Shown: positions 1 through 7,835, counted from the first letter of the stretch. The stretch is 10,563 nt of DNA from JAYZDB01 sp036338025 (GCA_036338025.1 JAYZDB010000055.1:1-10563); one strand, 5' to 3'. Numbers and translations: made by a program. The notes: generated by a model from the letters alone, not told the origin.

Positions 1-629
1 CGCTTCGCGTGATCCCAGAACTGCCCGAGGAAATCCCCCCGGTCGCAGTTTTGATCAGCGTCCTGCAACAGCACCCGGACCTGGTGGCCTTGCGGGAGGA
101 CTACCATGTCTCTGAGCGCGCACTACGACGTGAGGTCCGCAAGCAGTATCCGGACCTTGCCTTTGGTGGTAGCTACGAGCGGGAAGAGGGCGGCAAGCGC
201 CTTGCTTTACCACTTGGGATTGAATTGCCGCTCTTCGACAGCAACCAGCAAGGCATCGCCGAGGCCGCCACCGTTCGAACCGCGATCCGAGAGAAGTACA
301 TCCTGCGCGTTCAGGGCTTGCAGCGGACGGTCGACCTGGCGCGCAGTACTCTGGTCTTGCAGCAGTCCAGATACCGCCTGATCGGCAGCAAGGTCGCAGA
401 AATGGTGGCCACCATCCGTAGTTCCGTCGAGGTCCTGGTGGCGGCCGGACGGATGGGAGGGCGTCAGCGGGCGGAGGTCTTCCGCAGGGTGTTCGAGGCA
501 CAAGCTGCCGAACTCGATGCCCGCGAGGCGGTCTTGCAATCGTGGAGCAAACTAGAACAGGCTTGTGGGGCACCGTTGCTCCAGCTACCTGGTCAACCAG
601 CGACTCCCAGTTCAGTGGAGATCAAGTGA
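1..629 (+). CDS. TolC/CusC-like outer-membrane efflux protein, C-terminal half (5' end outside window)
   Basis: Outer-membrane channel of a tripartite efflux pump, expected to form a trimeric beta-barrel and periplasmic alpha-helical tunnel that meets the adaptor encoded next. The frame is open to the left edge (first whole codon at base 3), so 208 residues are visible, about half of a usual 420-480 residue TolC-family protein. What is seen is the second family repeat: a helix beginning HPDLVALRED, a strand-like stretch (QYPDLAFGGSYERE), then LPLGIELPLFDSNQQG, a sequence typical of the re-entry of the barrel strand into the long helix. Two long Ala/Arg/Glu/Gln-rich amphipathic helices follow up to the C-terminus. 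The in-frame GTG at 9 is not a real start. The stop TGA at 627-629 shares its A with the ATG of the adaptor gene. Family assignment is firm; the substrate is inferred only from the downstream pump. Confidence 0.85.
   Translation, partial: LRVIPELPEEIPPVAVLISVLQQHPDLVALREDYHVSERALRREVRKQYPDLAFGGSYEREEGGKRLALPLGIELPLFDSNQQGIAEAATVRTAIREKYILRVQGLQRTVDLARSTLVLQQSRYRLIGSKVAEMVATIRSSVEVLVAAGRMGGRQRAEVFRRVFEAQAAELDAREAVLQSWSKLEQACGAPLLQLPGQPATPSSVEIK
617..620 (+). promoter_or_regulatory. Ribosome-binding site of the adaptor gene
   Basis: GGAG lies 8 bases before the ATG at 629, inside the end of the TolC-like gene. It decides the adaptor start at 629 over the longer open frame beginning at 542, whose extra residues look like a frame shadow. 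The protein from 629 begins directly with a membrane anchor. Confidence 0.65.
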
Positions 630-2236
630 TGCAGAACATTCGATGGAATCTAATTTTCAGTGTCCTGATGGCGGGAACCGGTCTCGGAATGGGTGTCCTG
701 ATCGGAAGGTCGCTCGCCGACGCTGCCGTAGACGATCCGGCACCACCGCCAGACGAACTGGTTTTCACCAAGCAGGCCTTAGGCAATCTGGGAGTGGAGT
801 TGGGTACTGCTGAGCTGTCGTCGTATACCGAATATCGGGTGGTGCAAGCGGTGGTACAGGATGCTCCCCTCAATCAGCGGACGGTTCCTGCGCCACTATC
901 CGGCATTGTCGGCGAGTTGTCCGTGGAACCCGGATCGGTCGTAGAGGCAGTTGCCCCAGTTCTGACGATGTTCCGCGATGGGATTCCGCGAACCCGACTT
1001 CAGTTCACGCAGGAGATATTCAGTCCGGTGAGTGAGTCCTTGCACCGTGCCTTTACCGAGTTCCGAACCGCAACCCAGGAGCTCCAAGTAGTTCGAAAAG
1101 AACTTTCGCGAATCGAGAAGATCAACGCATCGGTCGGCCAGGGTCAGGTGCCCCTGATTCCCGGGAGCACCAAGATCCAGCTCGAGTACGATCGTGAGAA
1201 ATCCTCCGTCCGGGTCGCCAATGCGAGGATCGAACTCCAGCATCACGGCTTGTCCGCCGCCGAGATCAAGCGGGTGGAGACCGGAGGCCACCCGCCTCGG
1301 GGCCGGGACTTGTGGCAGAGAGTTCTGCAAGTACACGGTTTGTGGTCGACGGAAGTAGAGCGCTTGCAAGCCAGTTTACCGGACAAGATCCGCGATCTGC
1401 CTTGGACTACTGCGCTGCTCGGTGAACTTGCCAGCACCGGCCTGGTGACCAAGTCCATGGTCGATACCGTGGTAGCAAATCCTGCCATACAGACGCGCTT
1501 CATCGATTGCGCGTCCTTGCTGTTGCAAGGCGAGACGGTGGCCCAGGTCGATTGGCTCGCGAAGCAGGGTGCACTCGAGAGTCGCTTCGCGGTACGTGCA
1601 CCGGCGGGTGCAGTATGGGACGTCGTGGAGGTGATGGTGCGAGAGGGTCAACCGGTCGCCAAGGGTGATCCGCTCGTCACCCTGCACGATCCGAGACAAA
1701 TGTGGTTGCGGATGCTACCGATCGGGGACGAGGTGCCGGCGGTGATGGCTGCCTTACGGGATTCACAAGAAGTGTCTGCGGTGCCCTTGTTGCGAAATGG
1801 TGGGCCGGCCTTCCAGGGACTCCGGATCCTCCGGCTAGCGTCGGCCGCGAACGATGACGTGGCGTTCTTGCGCGTCGCCAACCAGCGCTTGGATGGCGCC
1901 AAGGAAATTTCCGGCTCGAAGACCAATCGCAGTTGGCGCTTGCGATCCGGCATGCGCTACCAAGTACGTATCCCGCTGGTCACACACCGCGAGGTCTACG
2001 TGTTCGCCAAGGATGGTGTCGCCAAGGAAGGTGTGGACCGGGTGGTCTACTTGCGAAATGGTGACTCATTCAAGCGCAAGGCAGTGCATGTGATCTACGA
2101 GAATGCAGAGTCGGTGGTAATCGCCAGCGACGGCGCGCTGTTCCCTGGCGATGGGGTAGTAACTCGGGGCGCGTTTGCGTTGAGTGTCGCCATGCAACAG
2201 TCCAGTGGTGGCGGTAACCACGGACATTCCCACTGA
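629..2236 (+). CDS. RND efflux periplasmic adaptor (membrane fusion protein, HlyD/CusB-type) with His-rich C-terminus
   Basis: Periplasmic adaptor joining the inner-membrane RND pump to the TolC-like channel. It has 535 residues, longer than the usual 350-450. Residues about 8-25 form one N-terminal membrane anchor with no lipobox. The first lipoyl half-motif is at about 85-115 (VPAPLSGIVGELSVEPGSVV), and the second is at about 320-352 (VRAPAGAVWDVVEVMVREG). Between them are a helical hairpin (about 135-215, charged and coiled-coil-like) and an additional mainly helical segment (about 225-315) I do not recognise. Beta-barrel and membrane-proximal domains follow to about 520. The protein ends in GGGNHGHSH, with His at 531, 533 and 535, a plausible metal-binding tail. 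Start at 629 is chosen for its GGAG ribosome site and TGATG coupling to the preceding stop. Role is known for the family; metal as substrate is inferred from the tail and neighbours. Confidence 0.88.
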   Translation: MQNIRWNLIFSVLMAGTGLGMGVLIGRSLADAAVDDPAPPPDELVFTKQALGNLGVELGTAELSSYTEYRVVQAVVQDAPLNQRTVPAPLSGIVGELSVEPGSVVEAVAPVLTMFRDGIPRTRLQFTQEIFSPVSESLHRAFTEFRTATQELQVVRKELSRIEKINASVGQGQVPLIPGSTKIQLEYDREKSSVRVANARIELQHHGLSAAEIKRVETGGHPPRGRDLWQRVLQVHGLWSTEVERLQASLPDKIRDLPWTTALLGELASTGLVTKSMVDTVVANPAIQTRFIDCASLLLQGETVAQVDWLAKQGALESRFAVRAPAGAVWDVVEVMVREGQPVAKGDPLVTLHDPRQMWLRMLPIGDEVPAVMAALRDSQEVSAVPLLRNGGPAFQGLRILRLASAANDDVAFLRVANQRLDGAKEISGSKTNRSWRLRSGMRYQVRIPLVTHREVYVFAKDGVAKEGVDRVVYLRNGDSFKRKAVHVIYENAESVVIASDGALFPGDGVVTRGAFALSVAMQQSSGGGNHGHSH

Positions 2237-2252
2237 GATTCCGTTTAGCACG

Positions 2253-5200
2253 ATGTTGAACTACATCATCAAGTTCTCGCTCACCAACCAGATGATGGTT
2301 GCCATGCTGGCGATCGGGGTCTCGATCTGGGGTACCTTCGTGGTTCTGCGGCTGCCGGTGGACGTCTTGCCGGACCTCAATCGGCCGACCGTTACGATCA
2401 TGACGGACGCCCACGGCCTGGTTCCTGAGGACGTCGAGAGCCTGGTTACCCGGCACGTGGAACGTGCCGTATACGGCGCCAGCGGGGTTCAACGGGTTCG
2501 GTCGAGTTCGGGAATGGGCCTGTCGATGGTGGCGGTCGAGTTTCGTTGGGACATCGATGCCTACCTTTGTCGGCAGATAGTGCAAGAGAAGTTGCAGACG
2601 GTTGCGGCGCTGTTGCCGCCGGGCGCCGTGCCCAGGATGGCACCGATTACCAGCATCATGGGGCAGGTGCAGCACATCGGTCTGCGGAGCGTGGACGGTA
2701 AGATCAGCCCAACTCGTCTGCGCACCCTCGCCGACCAGGTGGTCAAGCCGAGGATCCTGTCAGTGCCGGGGGTCGCCCAGGTAGTCAACAACGGCAGTTC
2801 GCCTCGACAACTGCAGGTCATCCTCGACACCCAGAAGATGCGGGCTGCCCGGGTAAGTGTACAGGATGTTGAGTTGGCGATCCGCGCCGCCAACCTGTCG
2901 GCTTCGGGTGGAATCTACGAGTCAGGGGCCGAAGGCCTGATGATCAACGTCAACGGTCAGGTTCAAGGTGAGCAAGACCTCGCCGAGGCTGTGGTAAGAG
3001 ATGAGCCGTTGCGGCCGATTCTTGTGCGTGACGTTGCGGACGTAGTCTTTGGACCCGCTGCGGTGCGTACTGGTGACGCAGGTGTCGATGGCGGTCCTGG
3101 AGTGATCATGGTTGTGATGAAGCAACCCGAGGTCGATACGGTGGAGCTGGCCCAGCGGGTGGAGAAGGAACTCGAGTCGATTGCTTCGAGCTTGCCGCCT
3201 GGGGTTGAGATCGTACCCGGAATCTACCGCCAGGCAGATTTTATCGAGCGTGCTGTCGATAACGTCATCGACGCGGTTCGCGATGGCGTGATCCTCGTGG
3301 TGATCGTGCTGTTCCTGTTTCTACTGAACTTCCGTACCACGCTGATCACATTGACGGCAATCCCCCTGTCTCTAGCGGTGACAGCAGTGGTGTTTGATTT
3401 GATGGGGGTCTCGATCAACACCATGACTCTGGGTGGCCTGGCGGTCGCAATTGGCGCATTGGTTGATGACGCGATCGTGGATGTCGAGAACGTGTTCCGT
3501 CGATTGAAAGAGAATCGCGGCCGAGACAACCCACTGATGGTGGTGTACCGAGCATCCTGCGAGGTACGTAGACCGATTGTGGTAGGGACCCTGGTGGTGA
3601 CGGCGGTATATGTGCCTTTGTTCGCCTTGAGTGGCATGGAGGGGCGGTTGTTCACGCCGATCGGCGTGACCTACATCCTCAGCCTGGCAGCATCGCTGGT
3701 GGTTGCCTTGACGGTGACACCAGTCTTGTGCCACTGCCTGCTACCCAATGCCAGGGCCATCACCGAGGACCGACAACCGCGCCTGGTCACAAGACTCAAG
3801 CACATCGCCGGCAGGCTGATCGACATCAGCCTGCTGCACCAACACCGCATCGCGGCGGTTCTGCTCGGCATGTTGCTGGTGTTCGCTGTGGCGACGTTCT
3901 TTCAGGGTGCACGTTTCCTGCCGCCATTCAACGAAGGCACTGCCCAGGTAAACCTGGTGCTGCCGCCGGGCACCAGCCTTCAGAAGTCTGACCAATTTGG
4001 ACGTGCCCTCGAGCAGAAAATATTGGAGGTCGATGGTGTCCTGCACGTCGGTAGGCGGACCGGGCGCGGCGAAGGAGACGAGCACGCGGAGGGGGTGAAT
4101 GTCTCGGAGGTGATGGTGACCTTCGATCCGGACAGTGGGAGAACTCGCGATGCGATGCTGGCTGATATCCGCAAGGGCATCGAGGAACGCTTCCCTGGAT
4201 TTGCTACTGCCACGGAACAGCCGATGGCTCACCTGATTTCGCACATGCTATCGGGGGTCTTTGCGCAAGTGGCGATCAAGGTGCAGGGACAGGAGATGTC
4301 GGTCTTGCGGCGGACGGCGCATGAAGTCGAGGCATCGATTCACGGCATCCGGGGGGTCAAAGATCTGATGGTCGAGCAACAGATGTTGGTCGAACAGGTG
4401 GAGATCAAACCGTTACGAGAGGCTCTGGGGCTCTTTGGGATGCAGGTGGAAGACCTTGCGCACACGGTGGAGTTGGCGCTCGAGGGCACCGAGGTGTCGC
4501 GTTTGAACGCAGGCATGTTTACCTATCCCGTGGTCTTGCGTTTGCGTGCGGCGGATCGTCGTGATCTTGACCAGCTCCGTAATCTTCCGATGACCAGTCC
4601 GACCGGACGGCGGGTCAACCTGGCGGATGTCGCCACGGTGCGCAAGTCCTTGACCAGTCATGGCGTGAAGAGGGAGAACGCAATCCGTCGTATCGCTGTT
4701 CAACTGAATGTCGAGGGTCGGTCCCTCTCCGAGGTGGTTGCCGATATCGAAACCGTGTTGCGACCCATCCGGACTCGATTGCCTCAGGGTTATTCGCTGG
4801 TGTTGAGCGGTCAGTTCGAGGCTCGACAACGGGCGGCCCAGAGGATCATGATTCTCTCAATCCTGTCTCTGTTGGCGATGGGTGCGCTGCTGTTTTGGCA
4901 TTTCCGGTCGATGAACCTGGTCTGGCAGACCTTTGTCAACATTCCAGTTGCCCTGCTCGGTGGTGCCATCGCGATCCAGGTCACGGGACAGGATGTGTCG
5001 ATCGCGAGCCTGGTCGGATTTATCTCTCTGGGTGGGATTGCGGTTCGCAACAAGGTCCTGCTGTTGGATCACTATCTGCACCTGATGATCCAGGAAGGCG
5101 AGGAGTTCTCGGAGGCAATGATCCGACGCGCCGGCCAGGAGCGGATCGTACCGGTGTTGATGACCGCTCTGACGAGTGGGATCGCCCTCATGCCCTTGGT

Positions 5201-5405
5201 GATGACACCGGGCCAGCCGGGTCGCGAATTACTCTACCCGGTCGCCACTGTGATTGTCGGTGGTCTGATCACCACCACCCTGATTGATTTGCTGCTGACG
5301 CCCGGTCTGTTCTGGCGTTTTGGACACAAGGCGAGTCAACTCGCTGTCGCCCGCAGTCGGGCTGGCAGTGACCTACCCCAATTCGAAGAAGAGACCCCAA
5401 CATGA
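2253..5405 (+). CDS. RND efflux pump inner-membrane permease, CusA/CzcA-like (heavy-metal efflux type)
   Basis: Proton-driven inner-membrane pump moving substrate from periplasm or membrane to the TolC-like channel through the adaptor. From ATG 2253 it is 1050 residues, normal for the family. TM1 is at about 10-32, followed by the porter signature RLPVDVLPDLNRP (33-45). TM2-TM6 lie at about 343-495, a second porter region at about 550-860, and TM8-TM12 at about 863-1022. Heavy-metal-type signatures include PITSIMGQ (131-138), RTGRGEGDEHAEG (602-614) and SHMLSG (663-668). TM4 carries GALVDDAIVDVEN (401-413) with D405, D406 and E412. TM10 carries GIAVRNKVLLLDHY with R932 and K934. A GTG at 2184 would add 23 residues and overlap the adaptor gene, but RND proteins start just before TM1, so 2253 is preferred; its ribosome site is weak. 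The stop overlaps the next start (ATGA). Substrate ion is not determinable. Confidence 0.9.
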   Translation: MLNYIIKFSLTNQMMVAMLAIGVSIWGTFVVLRLPVDVLPDLNRPTVTIMTDAHGLVPEDVESLVTRHVERAVYGASGVQRVRSSSGMGLSMVAVEFRWDIDAYLCRQIVQEKLQTVAALLPPGAVPRMAPITSIMGQVQHIGLRSVDGKISPTRLRTLADQVVKPRILSVPGVAQVVNNGSSPRQLQVILDTQKMRAARVSVQDVELAIRAANLSASGGIYESGAEGLMINVNGQVQGEQDLAEAVVRDEPLRPILVRDVADVVFGPAAVRTGDAGVDGGPGVIMVVMKQPEVDTVELAQRVEKELESIASSLPPGVEIVPGIYRQADFIERAVDNVIDAVRDGVILVVIVLFLFLLNFRTTLITLTAIPLSLAVTAVVFDLMGVSINTMTLGGLAVAIGALVDDAIVDVENVFRRLKENRGRDNPLMVVYRASCEVRRPIVVGTLVVTAVYVPLFALSGMEGRLFTPIGVTYILSLAASLVVALTVTPVLCHCLLPNARAITEDRQPRLVTRLKHIAGRLIDISLLHQHRIAAVLLGMLLVFAVATFFQGARFLPPFNEGTAQVNLVLPPGTSLQKSDQFGRALEQKILEVDGVLHVGRRTGRGEGDEHAEGVNVSEVMVTFDPDSGRTRDAMLADIRKGIEERFPGFATATEQPMAHLISHMLSGVFAQVAIKVQGQEMSVLRRTAHEVEASIHGIRGVKDLMVEQQMLVEQVEIKPLREALGLFGMQVEDLAHTVELALEGTEVSRLNAGMFTYPVVLRLRAADRRDLDQLRNLPMTSPTGRRVNLADVATVRKSLTSHGVKRENAIRRIAVQLNVEGRSLSEVVADIETVLRPIRTRLPQGYSLVLSGQFEARQRAAQRIMILSILSLLAMGALLFWHFRSMNLVWQTFVNIPVALLGGAIAIQVTGQDVSIASLVGFISLGGIAVRNKVLLLDHYLHLMIQEGEEFSEAMIRRAGQERIVPVLMTALTSGIALMPLVMTPGQPGRELLYPVATVIVGGLITTTLIDLLLTPGLFWRFGHKASQLAVARSRAGSDLPQFEEETPT

Positions 5406-5794
5406 GAATGACGCTGACCTTCGCACTGTGCATCAACTTGCTGCTGGCTTGTGGTCAGAAGCACGCTGGCGGGCACGGTTCCCATGAGTTTGATCCGCTC
5501 CACAAGGGCCACCTTATCCATGTCGCGGATCACGGCCCGATTCTAGAGGTCGTGCATGACGAGGCGGCAGGCACCGCGACCTTGTACGTCTTCGATGCGC
5601 ATCAGAAAGAAAAGACCATCGAGAAGGCTCCCGTGCTGTTGATCCCGGGTCAGAAGAGCCCGATTCCCGCCACCGGCAAGGCGAATGTCTGGGTGTTCAG
5701 CCACGCGGAACTCAAGAAGCACCAACACGACATGCGGATCCGAATCACTATCGACGGCAAGGAATTCAATCCGGACTGGCACCCGGCGCACTAG
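5402..5794 (+). CDS. Small His-rich lipoprotein coupled to the efflux pump
   Basis: A 130-residue protein with a lipoprotein signal: MRMTLTF, a hydrophobic stretch, and lipobox LLAC with Cys17 as predicted lipidation site. The mature part has 14 His, clustered at the N-terminus (H21, H25, H28, H34, H37, H40, H44), in the middle (H101, H107, H109) and at the end (H127, H130). A GHLIHVADHGPILEVVHDE stretch precedes strands such as ATLYVFDAHQK and MRIRITIDGKEF, suggesting a small beta-sandwich. Its ATG overlaps the pump stop (ATGA), and GAAGAAGAGA just upstream may serve as ribosome site, so it is probably translated with the pump. I recall similar small His-rich proteins beside CusA-like genes in Planctomycetota, but know no assigned function. 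Envelope metal binding or delivery to the pump (by analogy to CusF, not homology) is inference. Confidence 0.8.
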   Translation: MRMTLTFALCINLLLACGQKHAGGHGSHEFDPLHKGHLIHVADHGPILEVVHDEAAGTATLYVFDAHQKEKTIEKAPVLLIPGQKSPIPATGKANVWVFSHAELKKHQHDMRIRITIDGKEFNPDWHPAH

Positions 5795-5798
5795 CCAT

Positions 5799-5817
5799 CG
5801 ACGCTTGTCAGGCGTCG
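5799..5817. terminator. Possible hairpin between convergent genes
   Basis: CGACGC (5799-5804) and GCGTCG (5812-5817) form a 6-bp GC-only inverted repeat around a 7-base loop. It starts 4 bases after the lipoprotein stop and covers the stop codon of the convergent recombinase gene. No T-run follows on either strand, so a bidirectional intrinsic terminator is only a possibility. Confidence 0.25.
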
Positions 5818-6713
5818 GCGCCCTGCGGGTGGGCCTTGTCGTAGACCTCGCGAAGTCGTGCCATGGAGACGTGCGTGTAGATCTCGGTGGTGACCAGGCG
5901 GGCATGCCCGAGCAGTTCCTGCACGGCTCGGAGGTCGGCGCCGCGATCGAGCAGGTGGGTGGCGAAGGAATGCCGCAGACCGTGCGGCGTGAGGCGCTCG
6001 GGGATGTTTGCTCGGCGCGCGTGTTCGAGCACGACCTGGAAGATCCAGCGTGCGGACAGGCCCCGGCCGAATCGATTCAGGAACAAGACACCGGGGTCGT
6101 GGGACTGGGTGTTCACGAGGACTTCCTGGCGGGCCGGAAGGTAGGCTTGGATTGCCCGACAGGCGGCGCGACCGAGCATGGCAATCCGTTCCTTGCGCCC
6201 CTTGCCCAGCACCCGCACGCTGCCGGAATGCAGGTCGAGGTAGCGCAGTGGCAGGGTGGTGGCCTCGGACACGCGGCAACCGGTGGAGTAGAGGAACTCC
6301 AGGATGGCCCGGTCGCGTAGTCCATTGGTGGTATCTGGGAACGGTTGGTTCAGCAGGGCGTCGACCTGGGGGACCGTCAAGAAGCGCGGTACCCGCTTGC
6401 CGGCCTTGGGACCCTTCACCAGTCGAGCCGGATCCGTAGCCAGGATGCCGTGATCCCGGAGGTGGCGGAAGAAGGCCCGGAGCGAGGCTAGTTTGCGCTG
6501 GATGCTGCTGGTCTTGAGTTCCTGGTCCTGGAGTTCGACCAGATACCGGCGAACATCCAGGCGATCAGGCACCGGCACCTCGGATGGCAACCAGGCGAGG
6601 AACGCGGCAAGGTCACTTCTGTAGGCCCGCAGGGTGTTCGGAGACATCCGACGCACGTCCTGCAGGTGGGTCAAGAAGTCCTCTAGATGTTCATTGAGGT
6701 CCAGGCGCCGCAT
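5808..6713 (-). CDS. xerC: Tyrosine site-specific recombinase, XerC/XerD type
   Basis: Recombinase that, in the family, resolves chromosome dimers at dif with a partner Xer protein. From ATG 6713 it has 301 residues, the normal Xer length. An N-terminal core-binding domain (about 5-95; LNEHLEDFLTHLQDVRRMSPNTL region) is followed by the catalytic domain (about 110-285). All expected active-site residues are present: R147 (STGCRVSE), K171 (LGKGRKER), H244 and R247 (PHGLRHSFATHLL), H270 (ELLGHA) and Y279 (EIYTHVS). This spacing is normal for Xer proteins and supports 6713 over the longer frame from 6791, which overlaps the upstream gene. LFLNRFGRGLSAR and the VYDKAHP end look more XerC- than XerD-like, but with one copy visible the choice is uncertain. 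It lies 28 bases after the aminotransferase gene, with no strong ribosome site, and is probably co-transcribed. A phage or integron integrase is unlikely given length and housekeeping neighbours. Confidence 0.9.
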   Translation of the reverse strand: MRRLDLNEHLEDFLTHLQDVRRMSPNTLRAYRSDLAAFLAWLPSEVPVPDRLDVRRYLVELQDQELKTSSIQRKLASLRAFFRHLRDHGILATDPARLVKGPKAGKRVPRFLTVPQVDALLNQPFPDTTNGLRDRAILEFLYSTGCRVSEATTLPLRYLDLHSGSVRVLGKGRKERIAMLGRAACRAIQAYLPARQEVLVNTQSHDPGVLFLNRFGRGLSARWIFQVVLEHARRANIPERLTPHGLRHSFATHLLDRGADLRAVQELLGHARLVTTEIYTHVSMARLREVYDKAHPQGADA

Positions 6714-6741
6714 ACCGACAGGATACCTGCCCGGGGCTGTC

Positions 6742-7833
6742 CTACACCAGCGCGTCGAGAAGCTGTTGCAGCCGTTCGGGGCTGTGGTCACCCATGTGGC
6801 CGATCCGAAACGCCTCGCCCTTTAGCTTGCCGTAGCCCTTATCCATCGCGAAGCCGCTGTTCTTGGCTCGCACGGCGAGTTCCATGATATCCCGGCCCGG
6901 GGCGAGCAGCGTGGTGACCGTCGTGGACCGGCTGGCTGCGTCGACGAAGGGCTCGAAGCCGTTGGCGTCAGCCCACTGGATCGTTGCATCCCGCATGGCA
7001 GTATGCCGGGCCCAGCGCATTTGCAGGGTCTCCCTGGTGATGCGATCCAGTTGGTGTGAGAGGGCAAAGACCAGTGGAACATTGGGGGTGGCGGCGGTCT
7101 TGCCATCAGCCAGGCCTTTGCGGGCTTGCAGAAAATCGAGCAGGAAGCCGCGCTCGGTGACCGTCTTGGCGCTGGCGAAGGCGCGCTGGGATACTGCGTA
7201 GACGCACAAGCCGGGAGGCAGTGCGAGGCATTTCTGGGTGCCGGCAAAGGCCAGGTCGATGCCCCAGTCGTCGAACCGCAACTCGGCGCCGCCGAGACTG
7301 GTAACCGCGTCGACCAGGACCAGGGCCTCTGGCGATTCTTCACGGCAGACTCGGGCGAGGTCTTGCAGGTCTGCCAAGACGCCGGTCGAGGTTTCGTTCT
7401 GGGTAATACAGACGGCGTCGAACGGATCACTTTCACGCAATTTCTGGCGGAGTTCCTCGGCCTTGATGGTCTGGCCCCAGTCGACACCCAGGGTGCTCAC
7501 CTGGCGGCCACAGGCTGCGCTGATCTTGGCCCAACGTTCGCTGAAAGCCCCGCAGGTGAGGTGTAGGACTCGCCCTTCGCGCGCCACCAGGTTCCGGATC
7601 CCGGCTTCCATCAAGGCGGTGGCGGGTGCGTTCTCGAACATCGTGGCCGAGCCAGACTGATCGGTGTCAGTAAGGAACAGTCCGGTGAGCTTGGCGCAGA
7701 CGGATTTGACCTCGGACACGAAGTCGGGGTTGCGGTGACCGATCAGCGGCATCGCCATGATCAAACGCAGTTCCTCGTCGACCTCCACCGGACCCGGTAT
7801 GAACAAGACTTCGTGAGCAGACATGAGTTGCAT
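6742..7833 (-). CDS. Class V PLP aminotransferase (alanine-glyoxylate / serine-pyruvate family), probable phosphoserine aminotransferase of the serine cluster
   Basis: PLP enzyme of 363 residues, the usual size. It opens with LFIPGPVEVDEEL and IGHRNPDF, the family N-terminal substrate loop. D175 (LVLVDAVTSLGG) should pair with the PLP pyridine nitrogen, K201 (AGTQKCLALPPG) should form the Schiff base, and R343 (FRIGHMGD) should bind the substrate carboxylate. The cofactor phosphate loop reads ENAPATALMEAG (67-78), where relatives usually have a Ser-Gly-Thr-Gly-like sequence. It follows serB by 2 bases and lies downstream of serA, so 3-phosphohydroxypyruvate to phosphoserine transamination is the natural inference. 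Related genes sit beside serA in other bacteria (I recall Thermotoga maritima). It is not sequence-like classical SerC. Serine-glyoxylate or alanine-glyoxylate transamination is the alternative. A second in-frame ATG at 7824 is also possible; neither has a clear ribosome site. Confidence 0.88.
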   Translation of the reverse strand: MQLMSAHEVLFIPGPVEVDEELRLIMAMPLIGHRNPDFVSEVKSVCAKLTGLFLTDTDQSGSATMFENAPATALMEAGIRNLVAREGRVLHLTCGAFSERWAKISAACGRQVSTLGVDWGQTIKAEELRQKLRESDPFDAVCITQNETSTGVLADLQDLARVCREESPEALVLVDAVTSLGGAELRFDDWGIDLAFAGTQKCLALPPGLCVYAVSQRAFASAKTVTERGFLLDFLQARKGLADGKTAATPNVPLVFALSHQLDRITRETLQMRWARHTAMRDATIQWADANGFEPFVDAASRSTTVTTLLAPGRDIMELAVRAKNSGFAMDKGYGKLKGEAFRIGHMGDHSPERLQQLLDALV

Positions 7834-7835
7834 AC

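Noticed and set aside
2184..2252. Upstream GTG start for the pump
   Set aside because: It adds 23 residues that are not family-like and overlaps the adaptor gene by 53 bases; the ATG at 2253 puts TM1 at the usual place.
3224..3655. Minus-strand frames of up to 143 codons inside the pump gene
   Set aside because: Ser/Thr/Arg-rich translation, typical of the reverse complement of membrane-helix codons; the plus strand is firmly the RND permease.
5685..6320. 211-codon plus-strand open frame antisense to the recombinase gene
   Set aside because: It lies opposite a gene with all Xer catalytic residues. Its translation shows no family features, and long antisense frames are expected in GC-rich codons.
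5808..6713. Recombinase as the integrase of a mobile element beside an efflux cargo operon
   Set aside because: Size and sequence are those of housekeeping Xer proteins, it appears to be in the serine operon, and I see no attachment-site repeats, tRNA gene or other mobility genes.
6714..6791. Longer start for the recombinase, overlapping the aminotransferase gene
   Set aside because: The extra 26 residues are unlike Xer N-termini, and the start at 6713 gives normal length and catalytic spacing.
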